From an uncultured Gammaproteobacteria bacterium (GTDB lineage: Bacteria > Pseudomonadota > Gammaproteobacteria > Arenicellales > JAANXG01): 56,840 bases of DNA. Shown piece after piece: positions 1 to 10,034 of this stretch. The translations under genes were made by a program, and so were the position numbers. Position 1 is the stretch's first letter. Every line of letters begins with the position of its first letter. Where the stretch lies: NCBI GenBank assembly GCA_947259175.1, contig CAMYKW010000058.1, forward strand, positions 1 through 56,840, read 5' to 3'. Below the pieces are notes generated by a model. It was given only the letters and a program-made list of their open reading frames with translations, did not search any database and had not been told where the DNA came from.

Positions 1-225
<225 letters not shown>

Positions 226-309
226 TAACACTCAAGCAGTTTACAGCTGCGAGTGTTCTGGTAGGCAATATACGTCGCCGCAACTACTGCCAAGAACATT
301 TGTAAATAA

Positions 310-341
310 GGGGTCGGGTTGTACAGTCGCAATCCGACCCC
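310..341 (+). other. Hairpin in the 23S-5S spacer
   Basis: The arm GGGGTCGGGTT (310-320) pairs with AATCCGACCCC (331-341), with one G-T pair, across a 10-nt loop. It lies just upstream of 5S and has no T-tract, so a processing or structural stem is more likely than a terminator. Its role is inferred only from its position. Confidence 0.5.
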
Positions 342-351
342 GTGAACGGTT

Positions 352-469
352 TGCCTGGCGGCCATAGCGAGCGGGTCCCACCTGAATCCATACCGAACTC
401 AGAAGTGAAAACGCTCAGCGCCGATGATAGTGCGGCATTAGCCGTGTGAAAGTAGGACACTGCCAGGCT
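352..469 (+). rRNA. rrf: 5S ribosomal RNA
   Basis: Starts TGCCTGGCGGCCATAGCG and ends CACTGCCAGGCTT, so the 5' and 3' ends form the 5S terminal stem (TGCCTGGC with GCCAGGC). The internal block CCGAACTCAGAAGTGAAA is the universal 5S loop region. Length is about 118 nt, normal for the family. It follows 23S by about 125 nt in the same operon. Confidence 0.97.
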
Positions 470-480
470 TCAATTAGCCG

Positions 481-511
481 CCCCGTACCTCGACAGGTAC
501 GGGGCTTTTTT
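481..511 (+). terminator. Rho-independent terminator of the rRNA operon
   Basis: A perfect 10-bp stem CCCCGTACCT / AGGTACGGGG around a CGAC loop is followed by a run of T residues. It sits 11 nt after 5S, as expected for the end of an rrn operon. Confidence 0.95.
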
Positions 512-667
512 GTGGCCGACCATCCACAGGGGTCGTCTTATCCGGGTTTACGTTGTCCGCGGCGGTGAGCGCCTGGCTCCGGCGGATCGACACGGTCACT
601 CGCAGCGTCTACCGCTCAGTCGAATCAATGCAGTACCATAATCGATTCAAGTCATGGGGAGCGGCTA

Positions 668-3091
668 ATGGAAGATTTCGAAAAACTTGGCGCGTTTTAT
701 CTTGGCAAAGGCTACGATCTCGAAAAAAACAAGCTCACGGACGAGTTGATTCTGTACGATTCCAAGGACCTCACCACGCACGCGGTGATCATCGGGATGA
801 CCGGCAGCGGTAAGACCGGCCTCGGTATCGGACTGCTCGAAGAGGCCGCGATCGACAAAATTCCGGTGATTGCGATTGATCCAAAGGGAGACCTGGGCAA
901 CCTCCTGTTGACCTTCCCGGGCCTGCGCGGCGCGGATTTTGCCCCCTGGGTCGACCCCCAGGAGGCGGCGAAGGACGGGAGCACAGTGGCGCAGTACGGA
1001 GACAACCAGGCGAGATTGTGGAAGAAGGGCCTGGCGGATTGGGGACAGACCCCGGACCGGATTCAGCGGCTGCGCGACAGCGTGGACATCGCGATCTACA
1101 CCCCCGGAAGTGCGGCGGGTGTAGCGATCTCGGTATTGAGGTCGTTCACGGCGCCTCCCGCGGAAATCAGAGACGACAGGGACTTGTATCGGGAGCGTAT
1201 TCTTTCCACGGCAACCAGTATTCTGGCGCTGCTCGATATCGAGGGCGATCCTCTCACCAGCCGCGAACATCTACTGATCGCCAATATCCTGCAGAAGAGC
1301 TGGGACGAAGCGCGCGACCTGGACCTGCCGGGATTGATCGCCGCGATTCAGCAGCCACCGATTACGCGGGTGGGAGTGATGGACATCGATTCGTTCTTTC
1401 CGCCCAAGGAGCGGACCGCGCTGGCGATGCGCATCAACAACCTGCTCGCGGCGCCGGGTTTCGATGTGTGGATGGAGGGTGAACCGCTGGACGCCGGCGG
1501 TCTGCTCTACACCGGGTCCGGCCAACCCAGGGTGTCGGTGGTGTCGATTGCCCACCTGTCGGATTCGGAACGCATGTTTTTCGTGACCATGCTGCTTAAC
1601 GAGGTCATCAGTTGGATGCGGCGTCAGCCGGGTACCGGCAGCCTGCGCGCTGTTCTTTATATGGACGAGATATTCGGATACCTGCCGCCGACCGCCAACC
1701 CGCCATCAAAGACATTGTTTCTCACGCTGCTCAAACAAGCGCGTGCCTACGGAGTCGGACTGGTGCTGGCGACGCAAAACCCGGTCGATCTCGACTATAA
1801 AGGCCTGTCCAATACCGGAACTTGGTTCATCGGTCGATTGCAGACCGAGCGCGACAAGGCAAGAGTCATGGAGGGGTTGGAAGGCGCGTCCGCGGGGCAA
1901 GCTTTCGACAGGCAAAAAATGGAACGCGTTCTCGCTGGACTGGGTAAACGCCGCTTCCTACTCCACAATGTGCATGAGAACGCACCGGTCGTGTTCAGTA
2001 CGCGGTGGGTGATGTCGTACCTGTCGGGACCGATGACGCGCGATCAAATCAAAACCATCATGAGTGACCGCATTGCCGCCGCAGCCACGCAACCGGACGC
2101 GGATAGAGCAACGACGGCGACACTGGATGAGGGTCAATCCAATCCGCCGATTCTCCCGTCATCGGTGCCGCAATACTACCTTCCGGTCGTGCGCAGGAGT
2201 GGGGAAGACGAGCGTCTGATTTATCGTGCCCAGCTGATCGGCGCAGCCGATGTCGGTTACTCGAGCGCGCGTTACAAAATCAATGCCGAGCGCCGAATAG
2301 TCGCTTTGACCGAAATCGTAGACGATCCGGTTCCGGTGGACTGGGAGGCCGGTGCGGTCATTGAACTTGATCCTGGCGAGCTGGAGTCCTCCGCCGTCGA
2401 GGGCGCCGGTTACGCCGAGGTCGCAACCGCGGCGATGAATGAGAAAAGCTATGGCGACTGGAAGAAGCTGTTCACCCGTTGGATACGTAACGCCCACGCG
2501 CTGGTGTTGTACAAGAGTCCGACATTCAAGTTGAACTCCGATCCGGGTGAGCCGGAGGGTGATTTCCGCGCCCGCCTGCAGATATTCGCCCACGAAAAGC
2601 GCGATGTCGCGATGGGAAAGCTGCGCAAAAAGTATGACGCCAAGATTACGACTCTGGAAAACCGCTTGTTGCGTGCGCGACAGCGCGTCGAGACTGAAGA
2701 GGCACAATCGAAGCAGACCAAATTGGACGCCGCAATCGCGGTCGGTGCCGCAGTTTTAGGGGCGTTTCTCGGGCGCAAACGGGTGTCGACGGCGACAGCC
2801 ACCCGGGTTGGTTCGGCGGTAAAACGCGCTGGCAGGATGAGCAAGGAAAGCAGTGACGTAGCGCGCGCCCGGGAAACCGCGGACGCGGTTCGCGTGCAAC
2901 TCCAGGAGATCAACCGGGAATTTGAGAACGAGATCGCGGACCTGGAGACCTCGTACGACGCGCAGGCCGAAGAGCTGGACGAGCTCTCGATCAAGCCCAA
3001 ATCGACCGATGTGCATGTACATTTGTTGGGCGTGGCCTGGGTGCCGTATTACCGGTCCGAGGATGGCGAGTTGACCCGCGCCTGGGATTGA
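668..3091 (+). CDS. HerA/DUF87-type ATP-binding protein
   Basis: An 807-residue P-loop ATPase of the HerA/FtsK superfamily (DUF87/DUF853-like). Walker A GMTGSGKT is at residues 43-50, DPKGDLGN lies near 73-80, and the Walker B stretch LYMDEIFGY is near 330-338. A sensor-like ATQNPVDLDY segment follows. The C-terminal third has two long charged coiled-coil stretches (about 625-680 and 740-790) around a small Gly/Ala-rich segment that may touch the membrane. The start ATG has GGGAG upstream. Family members are DNA- or protein-translocating ATPases, and the substrate here is unknown. It is the first gene after the rrn terminator and is not clearly in an operon with malate synthase, which begins 202 bp later. 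Confidence 0.85.
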   Translation: MEDFEKLGAFYLGKGYDLEKNKLTDELILYDSKDLTTHAVIIGMTGSGKTGLGIGLLEEAAIDKIPVIAIDPKGDLGNLLLTFPGLRGADFAPWVDPQEAAKDGSTVAQYGDNQARLWKKGLADWGQTPDRIQRLRDSVDIAIYTPGSAAGVAISVLRSFTAPPAEIRDDRDLYRERILSTATSILALLDIEGDPLTSREHLLIANILQKSWDEARDLDLPGLIAAIQQPPITRVGVMDIDSFFPPKERTALAMRINNLLAAPGFDVWMEGEPLDAGGLLYTGSGQPRVSVVSIAHLSDSERMFFVTMLLNEVISWMRRQPGTGSLRAVLYMDEIFGYLPPTANPPSKTLFLTLLKQARAYGVGLVLATQNPVDLDYKGLSNTGTWFIGRLQTERDKARVMEGLEGASAGQAFDRQKMERVLAGLGKRRFLLHNVHENAPVVFSTRWVMSYLSGPMTRDQIKTIMSDRIAAAATQPDADRATTATLDEGQSNPPILPSSVPQYYLPVVRRSGEDERLIYRAQLIGAADVGYSSARYKINAERRIVALTEIVDDPVPVDWEAGAVIELDPGELESSAVEGAGYAEVATAAMNEKSYGDWKKLFTRWIRNAHALVLYKSPTFKLNSDPGEPEGDFRARLQIFAHEKRDVAMGKLRKKYDAKITTLENRLLRARQRVETEEAQSKQTKLDAAIAVGAAVLGAFLGRKRVSTATATRVGSAVKRAGRMSKESSDVARARETADAVRVQLQEINREFENEIADLETSYDAQAEELDELSIKPKSTDVHVHLLGVAWVPYYRSEDGELTRAWD

Positions 3092-3232
3092 GTGACGCGC
3101 ACGCGCAGGCGTTCGCGGTAGTAAGGGGGCCGCGTTTTTCCCGTTGCGGGCCGGAAATACCGCAACTTGCCTCGATAAACGACGGCGCGAGGCGGTCCAA
3201 GTTGCGCGGCAAGGCGAGGCACCGGGGGATCG

Positions 3233-3261
3233 TTGCGACGCAACAAGGGGTTGTGTTATGT
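3233..3261 (+). promoter_or_regulatory. Possible sigma70 promoter for glcB
   Basis: TTGCGA (3233-3238), a 17-nt spacer and TTATGT (3256-3261) lie about 33 nt before the glcB start. The -35 box overlaps a small inverted repeat (GTTGCG-A-CGCAAC). This is a match by eye only. Confidence 0.3.
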
Positions 3262-3293
3262 TGCGGTGCACCATCATTCGTTACGAGAGCCCC

Positions 3294-5489
3294 ATGAGCG
3301 AGAAACGAGACACGGCGTATATCGATGCCGGTGGGTTGCGGGTCGCGCAGCCGCTCTTTGACCTGATCGCTAACGGTATCGCGCCCGGTACCGGTATTGA
3401 AAGCGACGATTTCTGGTCCTCCCTGGCCGATATCGTTGCTGATCTGGAGCCCGAAAACCGCCGATTGCTCGCCAAGCGAGATGAGTTGCAGGGGCGGATT
3501 GACGCGTGGTATCTGGCGTTTAAGGCGCAGACTCCGGATGTGGCGGCGCAACGGCAGTTTCTGACCGAAATCGGTTACCTGGTCGAGGAAGGTCCCAACT
3601 TCCAAATTTCCGTCGAAAATGTCGACGATGAAATCACCAAGATAGCCGGACCGCAGTTGGTGGTGCCGCTCGACAATGCGCGCTATGCGTTGAATGCGGC
3701 CAACGCGCGGTGGGGCAGCCTCTACGACGCGCTGTATGGCACCAACGTGATCGATGAATCTGCGGGCGCGGAAAAAACCAGCACCTACAATCCAACGCGC
3801 GGCCGCAAGGTCGTTGCGTATGCGAAATCTTTCCTGGATGAGGCGGCACCGCTGGCCGAGGGTGGTTACGGCGATGTCGCCGAATTCAAGTTAATCGACC
3901 TGGACGGGCGTAGGCAACTCGTTGTCGTGCTGCAAGACGGCACCGAAACCAGCCTCGCCGACAGTGAACAGTTCGCCGGTTACACAGAGTCGGAGGGGAC
4001 GCTGCTCGGTGTGGTGCTGCGTAATCATGGTCTGCACATCGAAATCCAGATTGATCGCAACGATGATATTGGAGGAGACGATCCGGCCGGGATCAAGGAC
4101 GTGGTGATCGAATCCGCAGTGACGACAATACAGGATCTCGAAGATGCAGTTGCGGCGGTGGATGTTGACGACAAGGTGCGCGCTTACCGCAATTGGCTGG
4201 GAATTATGAAGGGCGACCTCCAGGCCAGTTTCGATAAGGGCGGTGTGCGGGTAAATCGCTGTTTGAATCCGGACAAGGAATTTACCGATCCGAATGGGGA
4301 TCTGGTGACCTTGTCCGGCCGAAGCTTGTTGCTGATTCGAAACGTTGGCCTGCACATGTATACCGATGCGGTGACTACTGCTAGCGGGGATGAGATCCCC
4401 GAGGGATTTCTGGACGCCATGGTGTCGGTGCTCACCGCGATACACGATCTAAAGGGAAACGGCAAATATCGCAACAGTAAAAATGGCAGTGTCTATATCG
4501 TTAAACCGAAGCTGCACGGACCCGAGGAAGTAACCGCGACCGTTGAGCTGTTCGGCCGCGTTGAAGATGCGCTGGGAATTCAGCGGAACACGATTAAGAT
4601 CGGCATCATGGACGAAGAGAGGCGCACGACGGTGAATCTCAAAGAATGCATCCGCGCCGCAAAAGATCGCGTCATCTTTATTAACACCGGATTTCTAGAT
4701 CGTACCGGTGATGAGATACACACCTCTATGGAGGCGGGTCCGATGATGCCCAAGCCCGAGATCAAAAACGCCCCGTGGATACTCGCCTATGAAGATTGGA
4801 ATGTGGATATCGGCATCGAATGCGGGCTCTCGGGTCGTGCGCAGATCGGGAAAGGGATGTGGGCGGCGCCGGATGAAATGAAGGCGATGGTGGAAACCAA
4901 AATAGCCCATGTTCGCGCGGGCGCCAACACCGCCTGGGTTCCCTCGCCGACCGCCGCGACGCTGCACGGCATGCATTACCACAAGGAAGATGTGTTCGCG
5001 CGGCAACATGAGCTGGCAGGCCGGGCGCGGGCCAGCCTGGACGAAATCCTGACGCCGCCATTGCTGGGAGACCATACACTGACCGAAGAGGAGATCCAAA
5101 AGGAATTGGATAACAACGCGCAAAGCATACTCGGCTATGTTGTGCGTTGGATAGACCAGGGGATAGGATGTTCCAAGGTGCCGGATATCAATGATGTCGC
5201 GCTGATGGAAGATCGCGCTACGTTGCGGATCTCAAGTCAGCACATTGCCAATTGGTTGCACCATGCGGTGGTCGAGAAAAGCCAGGTCGTGGACAGCATG
5301 AAAAAGATGGCGGCGGTAGTGGATCGGCAAAACAGCGGCGACCCGAACTATCGTGCCCTGACTAATGGTTTCGATAGCGCGGCATTTCAAGGTGCGTTGG
5401 ATCTGGTATTCGATGGCGGCGCCGAAGCGAACGGATACACGGAGACGGTGCTACACGCCCGCCGGCGTGAGGCCAAGACGGGGGCTTGA
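3294..5489 (+). CDS. glcB: Malate synthase G
   Basis: Condenses glyoxylate with acetyl-CoA to form malate in the cytoplasm. The 731-residue product matches the long G isoform (723 aa in E. coli) along its length. The [21 protein letters not shown] block is near residues 130-150 and the active-site region [15 protein letters not shown] is near 463-477. The ORF is open further upstream to 3144, but ATG 3294 follows GAGAG and gives an N-terminus resembling known GlcB. There are no glycolate oxidase genes nearby. A role in glycolate or glyoxylate salvage is the family expectation. A possible link to photorespiratory glycolate, given the Prk-like gene at 45195, is only inference. Confidence 0.96.
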   Translation: MSEKRDTAYIDAGGLRVAQPLFDLIANGIAPGTGIESDDFWSSLADIVADLEPENRRLLAKRDELQGRIDAWYLAFKAQTPDVAAQRQFLTEIGYLVEEGPNFQISVENVDDEITKIAGPQLVVPLDNARYALNAANARWGSLYDALYGTNVIDESAGAEKTSTYNPTRGRKVVAYAKSFLDEAAPLAEGGYGDVAEFKLIDLDGRRQLVVVLQDGTETSLADSEQFAGYTESEGTLLGVVLRNHGLHIEIQIDRNDDIGGDDPAGIKDVVIESAVTTIQDLEDAVAAVDVDDKVRAYRNWLGIMKGDLQASFDKGGVRVNRCLNPDKEFTDPNGDLVTLSGRSLLLIRNVGLHMYTDAVTTASGDEIPEGFLDAMVSVLTAIHDLKGNGKYRNSKNGSVYIVKPKLHGPEEVTATVELFGRVEDALGIQRNTIKIGIMDEERRTTVNLKECIRAAKDRVIFINTGFLDRTGDEIHTSMEAGPMMPKPEIKNAPWILAYEDWNVDIGIECGLSGRAQIGKGMWAAPDEMKAMVETKIAHVRAGANTAWVPSPTAATLHGMHYHKEDVFARQHELAGRARASLDEILTPPLLGDHTLTEEEIQKELDNNAQSILGYVVRWIDQGIGCSKVPDINDVALMEDRATLRISSQHIANWLHHAVVEKSQVVDSMKKMAAVVDRQNSGDPNYRALTNGFDSAAFQGALDLVFDGGAEANGYTETVLHARRREAKTGA

Positions 5490-6000
5490 ATCGTCCCCGC
5501 GATCGCGGGGATGCTTTCGATCGCGTGTTCCTGTTGCGTTGTTGGAGCGGAGGTTTTCACGGTCGCCGGGTCTGCGCGGCGCGGTTCACTGCTGAAGGTG
5601 GCTCGGCCCCTGATTTCGCCGTGCGTCGCGGCGGGATTAGAGGGCTATTGACGTGGAATTGCGGCCAATATCGACACCGCCGGTGCTCCCGAAGCATACG
5701 CCGGGTTCGGGCCAAATTCGCTCAGACTGCCGATGAATACGTTCTGGGCGAGTAGTCCGCAGGCCGGTTCGATACGTTGCCCAGATCACGCCGCGCACGC
5801 GAATTTTCACGCGGCAGTCCCGGTTCAGCGCGGCCTGCGCGGACGATACCTGCCTTTCGCGGCGGGACGGAATTCACATTAAGATGTTGCGAGAACAAGT
5901 GTGCGGCGTTAGGGTAGTCGTAACGCGTGATATCAACGCGACGAATTGCTACACCATAGGGATATTGGATTGTGTTCTTACGCAATCGCCACATTAGCCG
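5490..6000. other. Intergenic region with one GC-rich hairpin
   Basis: This 511-bp gap contains the hairpin TCCCCGC-gatc-GCGGGGA at 5494-5511, immediately after the glcB stop. It resembles the hairpins clustered at 9836-9982. It could aid termination but lacks a T-tract. I see no convincing gene in the rest. The small ORFs here have arginine-rich, low-information translations. Confidence 0.5.
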
Positions 6001-7065
6001 ATGACATCCAAAGCCAGTAAGCTGCATGCCGCCGGTGATGCACCGGGTCGGGACGCCGCGCCCTTCCGGCTGGTGTATGTGCCGGACATCGATGAAACCG
6101 CACCGCGGCAGGGAGAAGCTTACGTGCTGGGTGAAGTGCGTTTCGGTTCCTCCCGCACTCCGGCCCGCCGTCCGGACCCGGATTATCCGCTTGTTTGCGT
6201 CCCCATCGCGCAGCTGTGGGCGTCGCCGATCAAGGAATATTGGTTGAGTCCCACGCCCGTGGACAGAAGGCGGCAAGCCGGCATCCAGATAAGCGCGAAT
6301 GATCACGTGCTGTTCGGCCACACGCAATTCACACTTCCGGCTACAGGCGCGGAGCTCGAGCGGGAGATACGTCAACGCTACGATGCGATTCTTGAATTAT
6401 TAGGTGCGCAAGGATACGACCATTTAATGCGCATGTGGAATTATCTGCCTCGAATCAGTGATGATATCGACGGTATGGAGTGCTACCGACGATTCTGTCG
6501 CGCCAGGTACGACGCATTTGAGACTTTTCACGAAGAGTTAATTCCTAATCTGCCGGCGACCAGCGTTTTGGGGACCTCAGGCGTTGACTTTCAAATCGTG
6601 TTTCTGGCCGGCCGTAGTTCACCGCGGCATTATGAAAACCCTCGGCAGGTCAGTGCCTATCACTATCCGCGGAAGTACGGACCGAAAAGCCCGTTATTCG
6701 CCCGCGCGACCTTGGTACGGTGGAACCGCGAGGACAGCCTTTTCATATCCGGAACAGCGAGCATCGTCGGGCACGAATCGCAGCACCTGGGAAACGCACG
6801 TGCTCAGGCGGAGGAGATCCTGCGCAATATAGAGTCCCTGGTTAACCACGTCGCAGCGTCGGCAAACCTGGCCACTCGGGGGCTGAGGGAAATCACCCAT
6901 TTGCGGGTATATCTGCGTGACGCCAAGGACCTGGAAACAGTGCGCCGCGTTGTCCAGGGGTATCTGGGGACGACCATTCCTGCAATCTATCTGCACGCCG
7001 GTATCTGCCGCCGCGAATTACTCGTGGAGATGGAGGCCTTTCTGGGGGTTGAAAAACTGACTTGA
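6001..7065 (+). CDS. FkbO/Hyg5/XanB2-type chorismatase
   Basis: The 354-residue product resembles chorismatases of the FkbO/Hyg5/XanB2 family, often labelled pteridine-dependent deoxygenase. These have a YjgF-like fold and hydrolyse or rearrange chorismate. Recognisable features are HVLFGHTQF near residues 101-109, the GTSGVDFQIVFL stretch in the middle, and the conserved GTASIVGHES near 250-259, followed by HLRVYLRD. Xanthomonas XanB2 makes 3- and 4-hydroxybenzoate for aryl-polyene pigment and ubiquinone. FkbO makes a dihydrodiol starter unit. The subtype cannot be fixed from sequence reading. The gene stands alone between glcB and the c-di-GMP block with no pigment or polyketide genes beside it, so a ubiC-like supply of 4-hydroxybenzoate is one plausible role. 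Confidence 0.8.
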   Translation: MTSKASKLHAAGDAPGRDAAPFRLVYVPDIDETAPRQGEAYVLGEVRFGSSRTPARRPDPDYPLVCVPIAQLWASPIKEYWLSPTPVDRRRQAGIQISANDHVLFGHTQFTLPATGAELEREIRQRYDAILELLGAQGYDHLMRMWNYLPRISDDIDGMECYRRFCRARYDAFETFHEELIPNLPATSVLGTSGVDFQIVFLAGRSSPRHYENPRQVSAYHYPRKYGPKSPLFARATLVRWNREDSLFISGTASIVGHESQHLGNARAQAEEILRNIESLVNHVAASANLATRGLREITHLRVYLRDAKDLETVRRVVQGYLGTTIPAIYLHAGICRRELLVEMEAFLGVEKLT

Positions 7066-7158
7066 AGGCGCAGGAATGCCCGGTTTCACTGGATGACTGG
7101 GCTTTCATGGTCAATACTATATAAGCACAGCATGTAGGTGGGCCACGACTGCTCAATC

Positions 7159-8400
7159 ATGAAGCGCAAGGTTTCAGCGGATGACCTGACGTTGGGGATG
7201 TATGTTGCGGAGCTCGATCGCAGCTGGGAGGCAGCGCCGTTCGAATCGCCCTTCGAGCTCCAGGGATTTACGATCCAAAACGTCGAGGAACTCCTGAAAG
7301 TCCAAAAATTATGTCGCTTTGTTTACATCGACCCAAAACTGGGCGTCGGTGCGAAGCGGTATTTGTCCGACGAACACCAGTTCAGTTCCGCCGTTAACAT
7401 AGTCCAGGAGACGGCGGCCGCCGCGCCGTTGGAGGAATATTACCCCGAGAAGCAGCCGATAGAACGCGAGATCGTACGCGCCAAAGAGATATTGGACGAC
7501 ACGAATCGGGTTTACGATCAAGTTCTTCGAGATATCGCGTCGGGTAATAAAGTGGATGCCCGTAGCGTCAAAACCGTCATCGGCAATCTGGTTGAAAGTG
7601 TATTGCGTAATGCGTCGGCAGCGTCCTGGCTGGTTCGTCTGAAAAAGCAAGACGAAACGGCATATGCACATTCGATATCGGTCTGTGTCATGGGCTTGAC
7701 CGTGGGGCGTTATCTCGGATTATCCAAGAAGCAACTCAATGTACTTGGCATGGCGACGCTTCTTCAGGATATCGGCAAGCTGAGCATCCCGACCTATCTG
7801 CTGGCGAAGACGGAACGACTCGACAAGCGGGAACAGGAATTGATCAAACTGCACGTTAGTAAATCAATAAGCGTAATCCGCTCCATGGAAGAAGTTTCCA
7901 GCGACATCGTCGAAGTGATCGCCGTTCATCATGAACGTTTCGATGGTACCGGTTACCCGCTCGGCCTGTCGCGTTCAGAGATCGACACCCTGGGTTCCAT
8001 GGCGGGCCTGGTGGACACCTACGAAGCGATGACTGCGAAACGTCCGTATCGCAGAGCCAAGACAGGATTCGAGGCGTTGATGGAGTTATATGACGAAAGG
8101 GACCGCGCCCATCCGGGCGGACTCATCGAGCAATTCATTCAATGCGTCGGAATATTTCCCGTGGGTGGTTTTATCAAATTGAATACGGGTGAAATCGCGG
8201 TTGTCGTGAAGCGCAATCGGGTCGTTCAATTGAAGCCTCGTGTAATGATATTGACCGATCCCAAGGGCAACAGGCTGCCCCACCCGCAGACTTTGGATTT
8301 GTCCGCGCAATTTGTGCTGCCGGGCAGGATGCCCAAGGTGATCGCAAAGATCGTGAATCCCAAGGACTACAACATCGACCCCCGGGACTTGTTCCTGTAA
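7159..8400 (+). CDS. DUF3391-HD-GYP domain protein (first copy), QD variant
   Basis: 413 residues: an N-terminal DUF3391 domain (about 1-130) and an HD-GYP domain (about 140-330) of the family that hydrolyses cyclic di-GMP. The GYP motif HHERFDGTGYP is intact near residue 256 and the later Asp (LVDTYEAM) is present. The HD pair reads QD (LLQDIGK, near 202-208), so one metal ligand is changed. ATG 7159 is preferred to GTG 7138 because it aligns with the start of the paralogue at 10035 (KVS-x2-DL-x-LGMYV). A GGDEF-EAL gene follows 20 bp later. Whether it retains phosphodiesterase activity is open. Confidence 0.9.
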   Translation: MKRKVSADDLTLGMYVAELDRSWEAAPFESPFELQGFTIQNVEELLKVQKLCRFVYIDPKLGVGAKRYLSDEHQFSSAVNIVQETAAAAPLEEYYPEKQPIEREIVRAKEILDDTNRVYDQVLRDIASGNKVDARSVKTVIGNLVESVLRNASAASWLVRLKKQDETAYAHSISVCVMGLTVGRYLGLSKKQLNVLGMATLLQDIGKLSIPTYLLAKTERLDKREQELIKLHVSKSISVIRSMEEVSSDIVEVIAVHHERFDGTGYPLGLSRSEIDTLGSMAGLVDTYEAMTAKRPYRRAKTGFEALMELYDERDRAHPGGLIEQFIQCVGIFPVGGFIKLNTGEIAVVVKRNRVVQLKPRVMILTDPKGNRLPHPQTLDLSAQFVLPGRMPKVIAKIVNPKDYNIDPRDLFL

Positions 8401-8420
8401 GGGGAAAAGACATATGCGCT

Positions 8421-9755
8421 ATGACTAATATGCGACCCGACCTCAAGGCAGTTAGCTTACCAAAGGATGCGCCTGCGCCTGATATGGGGCTCGCAGGTGC
8501 GCCGCTGCCGATAGACCGGCATGGCATGACGCAGGCACTTGCGGGCATGATTCAAAGTAGTGCGCAGGGGAGCTTGTCGTTGGCGCTGATTTGCATCGAT
8601 CTGAACGAGTTTCGGGAGATCAACTTGTCATCCGGATTCGATGTCGGAGACGCAGTGCTCGATGAAGTTGCTAGCCGTCTTGGCGAAGCCCTGCGGCAGG
8701 GGGACTTGTTGTTTCGCATTGGGGATGACGAATTCGCCATACTCCTGCCGTCTATATTGCACGAAGACCACGCGATACTGGCCGCGCATAAGATCAGCGC
8801 ATCGTTTGAGGAGTTGATCGTCGTCCGTGACACCGAGCCGATGGACGTGCGCGCCAGTATTGGCATTGCGCTATATCCGGACACCGCAGACAGTGCGGGC
8901 GAACTGCTGCGCCAGGCGACAATAGCGAGGTACCGCGCCAAGAACTCGAAAACTCCGTTTGAGCTGTACAAGAAAGTACTCACACCCGGCAATATTTCGC
9001 CGGTGCAGTTCGCGCGTGAACTTCGGCGTGCCGTGTCGAACAATGACCTCGAGCTGTACTTTCAGCCCAAATACGAGTTATCCACCCGACGAATAACCGG
9101 TGTGGAGGCGTTATGCCGCTGGACGCACGCCATCCATGGAATGATCAGTCCCGCGGAATTTATTCCGGTGGCGGAAGAAACGGGGATCATTACATCCATC
9201 ACTTCCTGGGCGTTGAATTCCGCGCTGCGGCAATGTTCCGATTGGCGGGTGAATGGAAAACCGGTAGTGGTATCGGTCAATCTTTCGGCATACGACTTGG
9301 ATGAAGGGGATTTCCCAGAGCTGATACAGCGGGCTCTCAGGACTTGGCGGGTGCCACCGTCACAGCTGATGCTGGAAATAACCGAGACCACTATGATGCA
9401 GGACCAAAAACGCACCATTGGTATCCTGCGTCGGTTGTCTGAAATCGGAGTCGGCTTGGCTATTGATGACTTTGGCAGCGGTTACTCTTCGCTCAACTAC
9501 CTGCAACAGATGCCGGTGAATGACTTAAAGATTGACAAGGATTTCGTATTAAAGATGGAGCACAGCGACAGTGACATCGCCCTGGTTAATACCGTCATAG
9601 ATCTTGGGCATAATTACAATTTGACGGTTACTGCCGAAGGCGTAGAAACTGAAAAGGCTGAAAAGCTGCTCGTGGACATGGGGTGTGACTTCGCTCAAGG
9701 CCAATATTTCTCTCCGCCGGTGGCCGCAGAAGAACTGGAGAAACTTCTGGATTAA
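8421..9755 (+). CDS. GGDEF-EAL dual-domain cyclic-di-GMP protein
   Basis: 444 residues with no transmembrane segment or obvious sensor domain. The GGDEF domain (about 40-170) has the degenerate motif GDDEF near residue 101, so cyclase activity is doubtful. An RxxD inhibitory-site motif (RQGD) sits five residues upstream. The EAL domain (about 190-440) keeps GVEALCRW, NLS, EITETT, DDFGSGYSSL, KIDKDFV and TAEGVET, the residues expected of an active c-di-GMP phosphodiesterase. I infer an EAL phosphodiesterase with a regulatory GGDEF domain. It lies between two HD-GYP paralogues and is probably co-transcribed with the first one. Confidence 0.93.
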   Translation: MTNMRPDLKAVSLPKDAPAPDMGLAGAPLPIDRHGMTQALAGMIQSSAQGSLSLALICIDLNEFREINLSSGFDVGDAVLDEVASRLGEALRQGDLLFRIGDDEFAILLPSILHEDHAILAAHKISASFEELIVVRDTEPMDVRASIGIALYPDTADSAGELLRQATIARYRAKNSKTPFELYKKVLTPGNISPVQFARELRRAVSNNDLELYFQPKYELSTRRITGVEALCRWTHAIHGMISPAEFIPVAEETGIITSITSWALNSALRQCSDWRVNGKPVVVSVNLSAYDLDEGDFPELIQRALRTWRVPPSQLMLEITETTMMQDQKRTIGILRRLSEIGVGLAIDDFGSGYSSLNYLQQMPVNDLKIDKDFVLKMEHSDSDIALVNTVIDLGHNYNLTVTAEGVETEKAEKLLVDMGCDFAQGQYFSPPVAAEELEKLLD

Positions 9756-9835
9756 CATGTTATAAATTAATGATCGCAATAGCCGCGAAGTGGTAATGCG
9801 TGACTTTGCGGAGCTGGCTTTATCGCGGAGCAAAG

Positions 9836-9982
9836 CCCCGTGCGTGAGCACGGGGATCGACGCGATGCCCGCACGGTATCGTGCGGGCCACGGACGAGGT
9901 CGGAAGCGGCGCTGCCGACAGCCGGCCGAGTCCAGTGTATCCCGGCTTAGCCGGGATGATTCCCCGCGCGTTAGCGCGGGGA
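9836..9982. repeat. Cluster of four GC-rich hairpins
   Basis: Four perfect stem-loops in 147 bp: CCCCGTGC/GCACGGGG (9836-9855, loop GTGA), GCCCGCAC/GTGCGGGC (9867-9888, loop GGTATC), ATCCCGGC/GCCGGGAT (9939-9957, loop TTA) and TCCCCGCGC/GCGCGGGGA (9961-9982, loop GTTA). Stem sequences differ but most start with (T)CCCCG or CCCG, and three are followed by GAT or ATG. A related hairpin is at 5494. The form is REP-like. They occupy most of the gap between the EAL gene and the second HD-GYP gene. Confidence 0.75.
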
Positions 9983-10034
9983 GATTCAATTTGACCGGTG
10001 ACATCAGGCGCGAACGCGGGTGTAACAACGGCGC

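Noticed and set aside
665-1270. A 201-codon minus-strand ORF within the DUF87 ATPase gene
   Set aside because: It lies entirely opposite a well-conserved coding sequence, its translation shows no family features, and it mirrors the codon pattern of the real gene.
5486-5755. Small arginine-rich ORF after glcB
   Set aside because: It reads through the GC-rich hairpin, overlaps the glcB stop and shows no family similarity.
8715-8740. Active diguanylate cyclase site
   Set aside because: The motif is GDDEF rather than GGDEF or GGEEF, so cyclase activity should not be assumed.
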